Shown here piece by piece: positions 6,650 through 11,740 of a stretch of DNA of 11,740 nt. Source of the stretch: Micavibrio aeruginosavorus (lineage in GTDB: Bacteria; Pseudomonadota; Alphaproteobacteria; UBA9219). The stretch's first letter is position 1. Every line of letters begins with the position of its first letter. The stretch lies in the NCBI GenBank assembly GCA_020720905.1, contig DYNT01000027.1:1-11740 (forward strand). Reading direction: 5' to 3'. Below the pieces are notes generated by a model. The model had not been told where the DNA came from. It ran no database searches and saw only the letters and a list, made by a program, of their open reading frames with translations. A program made the translations under genes and the position numbers.

Positions 6650-9600
6650 CTACCCTGCCGCGCAAACCGCCAATTCCTCCAGCGCCTTTTTCAAACCGTC
6701 AAGGCGGCGCGTCATATCCTCCCATGTTCGCAAAAGAACAATTTTTTGATCAGGCCGCACCTTGACCGTTCCTGCTTGCTTGGTGATCCACTGAATGAGC
6801 AGATCGGGGCGAGCAAATTTATCCTGATAAAAACCGATGACCGCGCCCTTCGCGCCCGTATCCAATTTGGCCACGCCAGCCTTGCGGCACAGATGTTTGA
6901 TCGCGACGGTTTGCAAAAGGTTTTCCACTTCGATGGGCAACGCGCCAAAGCGATCCACCATCTCAGCCGCAATCGCCTCGCTGTCCTCGCCGCCCTCAGC
7001 CAAGCGGCGATAAAGCCCAAGACGCACGTTCAAATCCGTGACGTACGTTTCTGGGATCATCACCGATAGGCCGATATTAATCTGCGGCGTCCAGCGCTCA
7101 TCCGGTGCGTCTGCGTTGCCAGCTTCCATGCCACCGCCTGCCTTGGCCGCCGCCACGGCGTCCTCTAACATTTGCTGGTACAGCTCAATCCCGACCTCGC
7201 GGATATGACCCGACTGCTCTTCTCCCAGCAGATTGCCCGTGCCGCGAATATCCATATCGTGACTGGCCAATTGAAAACCTGCGCCCAGTTGGTCAAGCGT
7301 CGAAATCACCTCTAACCGTTGCTGCGCTGTTGGCGAAAGGGGCGCACGCGGATCATACGTAAAATAAGCATAGCCACGTTGCTTGGCACGCCCCACACGG
7401 CCACGCAATTGATACAACTGGGCAAGACCAAACATCGCAGCGCGATGCAAAATGATTGTGTTGGCATTCGGAATATCAAGGCCGGATTCGATGATATTCG
7501 TTGCCAGCAAAAGGTCATACTTGTTCGCATCAAACGCCGTCATAATATCGTCCAGCTCGCTGGCCCCCATGCGGCCATGCGCGGCGATCATCTTCAGCTC
7601 TGGCACAAGCTCGCGCAGCTCTGCCTCAACAGAAGCCAAATCCTCTATGCGCGGGCAAACGTAAAAGCTCTGCCCGCCGCGATAATGCTCACGCATCAAA
7701 GCCTCGCGGATCACCATCGGATCATAGGGAAGAACATAGGTGCTGACCGCCAAACGATCCACGGGCGGCGTGGTGATAAGGCTTAGCTCACGCACGCCCG
7801 TCAGCGCCAATTGCAACGTGCGCGGGATAGGCGTGGCGGTGAGCGTCAGGACGTGGACGTTGGCGCGAAGCTCCTTCAGCTGCTCCTTTTGCTTCACGCC
7901 GAAATGCTGCTCTTCATCAATAATCACAAGGCCGAGGCGCTGAAACTTCAACTCTTTACTAAGGATCGCGTGCGTGCCCACGACGACATCAATTTGGCCT
8001 TTGTTAAGCTGCTCCTTGGCTTCCTTCGCTTCCTTCAGCGTCACCATGCGCGACAGCTGCGCGATGCGAACGGGAAAGCCAGCGAAGCGCTGCACAAAGT
8101 TTTGGTAATGCTGGCGCGCCAAAAGCGTCGTCGGCACAACCACCGCGACTTGCAAGCCCGCCTGCACAACGGCAAAGGCGGCGCGAAGAGCCACCTCCGT
8201 CTTGCCAAAACCGACATCGCCGCACACCAAACGATCCATCGGCTTACCACTGGACAAATCGTCCAAAACGGCCTGAATAGATTGATCCTGATCGTCCGTT
8301 TCATTGTACGGGAAACGCGCGGCGAATTCCTGATAGCCGCCATCGTGAATTTCGATAACCTCGCCTGCCTTAAGCTGACGCTCAGCGGCGATTTTCAAAA
8401 GACCATCCGCCATATCAAGAAGGCGCTTTTTCACACGCGCCTTACGCGCCTGCCATGCCACGCCGCCCAGCTTATCCAGCACCGCGCCCGCCTGCGCCGA
8501 GGCATAGCGCGTCAGAACATCCAGATTTTCAACTGGTACAAACAATTTATCGCCGCCATCGTAAATCAGACGAATGCAATCATGCGCCGCGCCCAGCGCG
8601 GTGATGACCTCTAGCCCCTCATAACGGCCAATGCCGTGTTCGCTGTGTACCACAAAATCGCCGACTTCAAGACTGCCTAGCTCTAACTGGAATGGCGCGG
8701 CGGCTTTCTTCTTGCGCGTTTGTCGCACAAGGCGGTCGCCCAGAATATCTTGCTCCGTCATCAGCGCCAGATCAGGCGCGATAAAACCATGCTCCAGCCC
8801 CAACACCACAAGCACGATCAGCTTGGGATCCAGCTTACGCGCTTCCTCCCAATTTTTGGCAAGCGTTGTAGCCTCAATCCCATGAGCGCGAAGAAGCCCC
8901 GTGATGCGATCGGCGCTGCCATGGGAATAACACGCGATAGCAACGCGCCTGTTCGCCGCCTGATGATGCGCGGCATAGGTTTTAACCGCATCATAAAGAT
9001 CGGCACTTTGCGGCCTTGCCCGCGCATCGGCAAAGTCGCGCCCACGCATGGCGGCGGCGTTGAGCGCGGTGGCCTCTTCATCCCCCTCCACAAACACCGA
9101 CAACAACCCGACGGCATGAGAGGCCAACGCCACCTCCATAGCATCCGGAAAGAAATAAAGGCGCGGGGCAGGCACAGGCTTATACGTCACGACATTCTTG
9201 TCTTTGCCGCGTTTGGCGGCTTCAAGAAGAGCCACACGCGCCTGATAAAAATCCGCCACTTGCGCGGCGCGGGAGGGCATAGAGTCAAACGCTTGCGGAT
9301 CGAACAAAACGGGCGCTGTCGGCACATAATCCAAAAGCCCAACAAGACGCGGATAGAAGAGGGGTAGCCAGTGTTCGGTTCCTGGGAATTTCTGTCCCGC
9401 CGAAACCGCCGTGTAAAGAGGATCATTGTCTGAAGACACACCAAATAACTCACGGTAGCCAGTGCGGAAAGACGCGATGCTGCGCTCATCCAATAAAACC
9501 TCGGACGTCGGCTCAAGCGATAACCTGTCCGCTTTCTCTGTTGTGATTTGCGTCAAAGGATCAAAGAACTTGATCGACTCCACTTCATCGCCAAAGAAAT

Positions 9601-10150
9601 CGAGGCGCACGGGCTGATCATAGCCCGTAGGATACAAATCCACGATCCCGCCGCGCACGGCAAACGCGCCGACCTCGCGCACCGTTCCCGCCTTGTGATA
9701 CCCCCTCGCGGCCAATAGGCGCGTGAGTTTCTCCAGCGGCATCACATCGCCCACCGCAAGAGACAAACACGTGTCCTTTAAAACTTCGGGCGGCAGAACC
9801 TTTTGCGTCAGCGCGTTCACGGTTGTGAGCAGCACCGCTGGTTTCTTAAACGGCCCTGTCAAACGGCTCAGCGCCGCCAGCCGTTGCCCGACACTATCCG
9901 CATGGGGCGATATTCTGTCATAAGGCAAGCAATCCCACGCGGGGAAGCTCACGATCTCAACATGCGGCGCAAAGAAGGCAAGACTATCCGCCATCACCGC
10001 CGCCTGCACATCATCCAGCGCGACATACACGACAGGCGCGCCTACGCAGCGCAAGGAAACCTCAGCCACCGCGCGGGCATCATGCCCCGCAGGCGCGCCG
10101 CCAATGTGCACGCGGCAAGGCTGGGATGGATTGAAGGAAGGGGTGAACAT
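6650..10150 (-). CDS. mfd: Transcription-repair coupling factor Mfd
   Basis: Mfd removes RNA polymerase stalled at DNA lesions and recruits UvrA, coupling nucleotide excision repair to transcription. The 1166-residue product has the full family layout: an N-terminal UvrB-like region (about 1-350), a CarD-like RNA polymerase interaction domain (about 493-560, VGDFVVHSEHGIGRYEGL), and a RecG-like translocase with Walker A GDVGFGKTE (644-652), DEEQ (745-748), TATPIPRTL (771-779) and motif VI QLRGRVGRAKQRG (914-926), then the C-terminal D7 domain (about 1020-1150). All key ATPase motifs are intact. The start has no Shine-Dalgarno and lies 22 bases after the antitoxin gene on the same strand, linked by a mini-ORF, so it is probably transcribed and perhaps translationally coupled from that locus. 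Its stop is 2 bases from the slt stop on the opposite strand. Confidence 0.97.
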   Translation of the reverse strand: MFTPSFNPSQPCRVHIGGAPAGHDARAVAEVSLRCVGAPVVYVALDDVQAAVMADSLAFFAPHVEIVSFPAWDCLPYDRISPHADSVGQRLAALSRLTGPFKKPAVLLTTVNALTQKVLPPEVLKDTCLSLAVGDVMPLEKLTRLLAARGYHKAGTVREVGAFAVRGGIVDLYPTGYDQPVRLDFFGDEVESIKFFDPLTQITTEKADRLSLEPTSEVLLDERSIASFRTGYRELFGVSSDNDPLYTAVSAGQKFPGTEHWLPLFYPRLVGLLDYVPTAPVLFDPQAFDSMPSRAAQVADFYQARVALLEAAKRGKDKNVVTYKPVPAPRLYFFPDAMEVALASHAVGLLSVFVEGDEEATALNAAAMRGRDFADARARPQSADLYDAVKTYAAHHQAANRRVAIACYSHGSADRITGLLRAHGIEATTLAKNWEEARKLDPKLIVLVVLGLEHGFIAPDLALMTEQDILGDRLVRQTRKKKAAAPFQLELGSLEVGDFVVHSEHGIGRYEGLEVITALGAAHDCIRLIYDGGDKLFVPVENLDVLTRYASAQAGAVLDKLGGVAWQARKARVKKRLLDMADGLLKIAAERQLKAGEVIEIHDGGYQEFAARFPYNETDDQDQSIQAVLDDLSSGKPMDRLVCGDVGFGKTEVALRAAFAVVQAGLQVAVVVPTTLLARQHYQNFVQRFAGFPVRIAQLSRMVTLKEAKEAKEQLNKGQIDVVVGTHAILSKELKFQRLGLVIIDEEQHFGVKQKEQLKELRANVHVLTLTATPIPRTLQLALTGVRELSLITTPPVDRLAVSTYVLPYDPMVIREALMREHYRGGQSFYVCPRIEDLASVEAELRELVPELKMIAAHGRMGASELDDIMTAFDANKYDLLLATNIIESGLDIPNANTIILHRAAMFGLAQLYQLRGRVGRAKQRGYAYFTYDPRAPLSPTAQQRLEVISTLDQLGAGFQLASHDMDIRGTGNLLGEEQSGHIREVGIELYQQMLEDAVAAAKAGGGMEAGNADAPDERWTPQINIGLSVMIPETYVTDLNVRLGLYRRLAEGGEDSEAIAAEMVDRFGALPIEVENLLQTVAIKHLCRKAGVAKLDTGAKGAVIGFYQDKFARPDLLIQWITKQAGTVKVRPDQKIVLLRTWEDMTRRLDGLKKALEELAVCAAG

Positions 10151-10173
10151 TAGGTGTAAACGCTATCCGCCAT
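10150..10173 (-). CDS. 7-residue mini-ORF bridging antitoxin and mfd
   Basis: ATG GCG GAT AGC GTT TAC ACC TAA encodes MADSVYT. Its ATG overlaps the antitoxin TAA by one base (TAATG), and its own TAA overlaps the mfd ATG by one base (TAATG). An AGGA four bases before its start, within the antitoxin tail, could serve as a ribosome binding site. It is too short for homology. Its likely use, if any, is to carry terminating ribosomes to the mfd start, which has no ribosome binding site of its own. It may be chance. Confidence 0.35.
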   Translation of the reverse strand: MADSVYT

Positions 10174-10622
10174 TATTTCCTGATAGCACGTAGCACAGCA
10201 TCAGGTTCGCGGGCAATAATAGTCAAAAGAGCCCGCGCTGCGCCCGTAGGATGGCGCTCGCCATTTTCCCATTTACGCAAGGTTGCAGCGCTAAGCCCGA
10301 AGGCACTGGCAAACTCATCACGCGTCAGTCCCACTTGTTTGCGAGCAGCCTTAACATCGGCGGCGCGAACGCTAACACGCGTGACCTTGCCCGCCTTCTT
10401 ATCACCCCGCGCCATGGCCAAAGCGTCATGAAGACCAGACATGATTCCTTCAAAAGCTTTTTTTGTCATTGTTTCTTCCTCCGCCATTGCTAAAAATCGG
10501 ACAATTAAATCTCCAGCCAATGGGTCAATCGCCAGAGTCATAACAATACGCTCACGTTCTTTCAGCGTTAGTCGTTTTTCTGCTCGTGAAAGATAATAGC
10601 GCGTTTCGGCAATCGTTTGCAT
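10173..10622 (-). CDS. higA: HigB-remnant/HigA antitoxin in-frame ORF (HTH regulator)
   Basis: One continuous frame of 149 residues. The last 98 residues, from Met at 10469 (MTKKAFEGIMSGLHDALAMARGD), are a complete HigA/NadS-type antitoxin: a short N-terminal toxin-binding segment, then a DNA-binding HTH domain (about 39-90 of the antitoxin, with LTRDEFASAFGLS and AATLRKWENGERHP) and the typical ending ALLTIIAREPDAVLRAI. The first 40 residues match the start of a HigB/RelE-type toxin. Because a strong Shine-Dalgarno lies before 10469, the main product is probably the 98-residue antitoxin alone (10173-10469). From 10622 a fusion protein could also be made. It would act as a DNA-binding repressor of its own promoter and possibly of mfd, the next gene. 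The family assignment is from remembered sequence patterns; the exact subfamily is uncertain. Confidence 0.8.
   Translation of the reverse strand: MQTIAETRYYLSRAEKRLTLKERERIVMTLAIDPLAGDLIVRFLAMAEEETMTKKAFEGIMSGLHDALAMARGDKKAGKVTRVSVRAADVKAARKQVGLTRDEFASAFGLSAATLRKWENGERHPTGAARALLTIIAREPDAVLRAIRK
10470..10622 (-). pseudogene. higB: Truncated HigB/RelE-family toxin, 5' remnant
   Basis: MQTIAETRYYLSRAEKRL and the following ERERIVMTLAIDPLAGDLI resemble the first 40 residues of HigB-type RelE-family toxins of roughly 100-115 residues, which typically begin MQT-ET-Y---AE--L and continue to P-AGD-I before the glycine-rich core and catalytic strands. Here the frame goes directly from GDLI into VRFLAMAEEET and then the antitoxin Met. 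The RNase core (G-GG-RK-R-, the RVIYY-type strand and the C-terminal helix) is gone, so no toxic activity is expected. Loss of about 60-70 codons without a frameshift suggests a single internal deletion. The start at 10622 lies 5 bases from a predicted -10 box. Confidence 0.7.
10475..10482 (-). promoter_or_regulatory. Strong ribosome binding site for the antitoxin start
   Basis: Read on the minus strand, GGAGGAAG ends shortly before ATG 10469, with GGAGG (10482-10478) eight bases from the start codon. This is one of the best Shine-Dalgarno sequences in the window and supports independent translation of the antitoxin inside the longer frame. Confidence 0.8.
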
Positions 10623-10627
10623 CAGAT

Positions 10628-10657
10628 ACAATATGCCCCATTGGGGCACTTTGTCAA
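10628..10657 (-). promoter_or_regulatory. Toxin-antitoxin promoter with palindromic operator
   Basis: On the minus strand TTGACA (10657-10652), an 18-base spacer and TATTGT (10633-10628) form a sigma-70-like promoter. The spacer holds TGCCCCA-A-TGGGGCA (10648-10634), 7-base perfect arms around one base. A dyad between -35 and -10 is the usual position for autorepression by HigA-type antitoxins. Transcription would begin near 10621-10622, at the toxin-remnant ATG, giving a leaderless or nearly leaderless message. It is the only evident promoter between the rplA terminator and mfd. Confidence 0.7.
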
Positions 10658-10664
10658 GGGTGCG

Positions 10665-10707
10665 AAAAAAAAGCCCCGCCGACTTTGCTGATCAGCGGGG
10701 CTTTTTT
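10665..10707 (-). terminator. Intrinsic terminator of the rplK-rplA operon
   Basis: AAGCCCCGC (10671-10679) and GCGGGGCTT (10695-10703) form a 9-base stem with a 15-base loop. Read on the minus strand it is followed by an eight-T run (complement of 10665-10672), about 20 bases after the rplA stop. T-runs on both sides make it potentially bidirectional. It insulates the ribosomal operon from the antitoxin promoter eight bases further on. Confidence 0.9.
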
Positions 10708-10726
10708 CTCTTCAAACGATCAGGTC

Positions 10727-11437
10727 TTAGGCCTGCTCGCCGCTTATCGTTGCAAGATCAACCTTCAGGCCAGGCCCCATGGTTGACGACAACGCCACGC
10801 GGTTGATGTACGTGCCCTTCACGCCAGCAGGACGTGCTTTGGCAATTGCGCTGATAAAGGCGCGAGCATTTTCAATCAACTGCTCTTCGGTAAAGCTAAT
10901 CTTGCCTATGCCGGCATGAACGATGCCGCCCTTTTCGGCGCGAAACTCGATAGAGCCAGCCTTGGCCGACTTAATCGCATCCACGACGTTTGGCGTCACT
11001 GTGCCAAGCTTCGGGTTAGGCATCAGGCCACGAGGGCCCAGAACCTTACCCAACTTGCCCACAACGCCCATCATATCAGGGGTTGCGATGACGCGATCAA
11101 AGGCAGAAAAACCGCCCATGATCTTTTCAGCCAAATCATCAGCGCCGACAACGTCAGCGCCAGCGGCCAAAGCGGCATCCGCTTTTTCGCCCTTAGCGAA
11201 CACAGCAACGCGAACGCTTTTGCCTGTACCATGGGGCAACTGCACCATGCCACGCACAGACTGATCCGACTGCTTTGTATCAATGCCAAGATTAATCGCG
11301 ATGTCCAGCGTCTCGGTGAACTTGCGCGACAAGTCGCCCGCATTCTTTTTGACAAGCTTCACGCCCTCATCAAGAGCATACAGCTTCTTGCGATCAACGG
11401 CGGGGAGAACCTTGCGAAGTTTTTTTCCTTGTTTCAT
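10727..11437 (-). CDS. rplA: 50S ribosomal protein L1
   Basis: L1 binds 23S rRNA at the mobile stalk near the E site, helps release deacylated tRNA and in many bacteria represses its own mRNA. The 236-residue product has the usual family length. Domain I RNA-binding residues are seen in KFTETLDIAI (39-48) and STMGPG (218-223), and the family signature in IATPDMM---GKLGKVLGPRGLMPNPK (117-143), with KADAALAAGADVVGADDLAEKI at 85-106 in the inserted domain. GGAGG (11450-11446), eight bases before the ATG, lies in the last codons of rplK, whose stop is only three bases upstream, so translation is tightly linked. The operon stops after this gene; rplJ does not follow. Confidence 0.97.
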   Translation of the reverse strand: MKQGKKLRKVLPAVDRKKLYALDEGVKLVKKNAGDLSRKFTETLDIAINLGIDTKQSDQSVRGMVQLPHGTGKSVRVAVFAKGEKADAALAAGADVVGADDLAEKIMGGFSAFDRVIATPDMMGVVGKLGKVLGPRGLMPNPKLGTVTPNVVDAIKSAKAGSIEFRAEKGGIVHAGIGKISFTEEQLIENARAFISAIAKARPAGVKGTYINRVALSSTMGPGLKVDLATISGEQA

Positions 11438-11440
11438 GGC

Positions 11441-11740
11441 TTATTCCTCCACAACCATAAGACCCATCGAACGCGCTGAACCGACCAGCATTTTAGCCGC
11501 CGCTTCAATATCGTTCGCGTTCATATCGACGATTTTCTCTTTCGCAATTTCACGAATTTGCGTCATCGTGATCGATCCAACAATCGCTGTTCCCGGAGTC
11601 TTAGAACCATGCTCAAGCTTGATCGCCTTTTTGATCCAATAGGTATTAGGGGGCTTCTTCGTCACAAACGTAAACGTGCGATCCGAAAACGCCGTGATCA
11701 CGACAGGAACGGGCATACCCTTTTCCATGCCTTGCGTCTT
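11441..11740 (-). CDS. rplK: 50S ribosomal protein L11 (5' end off window)
   Basis: L11 binds the GTPase-associated region of 23S rRNA and takes part in factor binding and, in E. coli, in RelA activation on the ribosome. The visible 99 residues begin KTQGMEKGMPVPVVITAF and run to the normal end (SARSMGLMVVEE). They correspond to about residues 44 to the end of the roughly 142-residue family, including the C-terminal RNA-binding domain with KKPPNTYWIKKA and the IREIAKEKIVDMNANDIEAAAKMLVGSARSMG segment. The frame is open through position 11740, so the Met at 11726-11728 is internal (family GMEKGMP) and the true start lies outside. It is the first visible gene of the rplK-rplA operon. Confidence 0.97.
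   Translation of the reverse strand, partial: KTQGMEKGMPVPVVITAFSDRTFTFVTKKPPNTYWIKKAIKLEHGSKTPGTAIVGSITMTQIREIAKEKIVDMNANDIEAAAKMLVGSARSMGLMVVEE

Noticed and set aside
7811..8614. 267-residue plus-strand frame opposite mfd
   Set aside because: Antisense to the helicase core of Mfd, with His/Arg-rich low-similarity sequence and no start signal; a shadow of GC-rich coding on the other strand.
8720..9367. 215-residue plus-strand frame opposite mfd
   Set aside because: Again antisense to conserved Mfd sequence without recognisable features.

Overview
The window reads as ordinary bacterial chromosome from an alphaproteobacterium of middling GC content. The support is the block slt / smpB / NYN-domain gene / rpoZ / rel, a neighbourhood I recall from many Alphaproteobacteria, together with an omega subunit that has an acidic tail and a bifunctional Rel rather than separate RelA and SpoT. 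Genus or family cannot be assigned from what is visible. Nearly all genes are housekeeping: stringent response, transcription, trans-translation, peptidoglycan turnover, transcription-coupled repair and ribosomal proteins.

Layout. Positions 1-1970 (minus) hold most of a (p)ppGpp synthetase/hydrolase whose C-terminus runs off the left edge. rpoZ lies 81 bases upstream of it and is probably co-transcribed. A 346-base divergent intergenic region leads to a plus-strand NYN (LabA/DUF88-type) nuclease-like gene, closed by a strong bidirectional terminator. A 518-base gene-free stretch follows, full of palindromes: a 151-base element bounded by perfect 16-base inverted repeats, a perfect 16-base palindrome, and GC-rich hairpins of the dispersed-repeat type. 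Then come smpB (minus) and a divergent lytic transglycosylase gene (plus), whose stop codon is 2 bases from the stop of the convergent mfd gene (minus). On the right, rplK (cut by the edge) and rplA form a minus-strand operon ending in a strong terminator.

The most interesting part is 10148-10657, between the rplA terminator and mfd. It holds a degenerate HigB/HigA-type toxin-antitoxin locus. The toxin is reduced to about its first 40 residues and runs in frame into a complete HTH antitoxin that has its own strong ribosome binding site. A promoter-like TTGACA/TATTGT pair carries a 15-base palindrome in its spacer, as expected for an autoregulated antitoxin operator, and predicts a leaderless or nearly leaderless transcript. 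Only 22 bases separate the antitoxin stop from the mfd start. They encode a 7-residue mini-ORF linked by TAATG overlaps to the antitoxin stop on one side and the mfd start on the other. mfd therefore appears to have been captured by, and translationally coupled to, a toxin-less antitoxin operon. This is inferred from layout, not demonstrated.

Two departures from expected gene order also stand out: dapA is not beside smpB and slt, and rplJ-rplL do not follow rplA.
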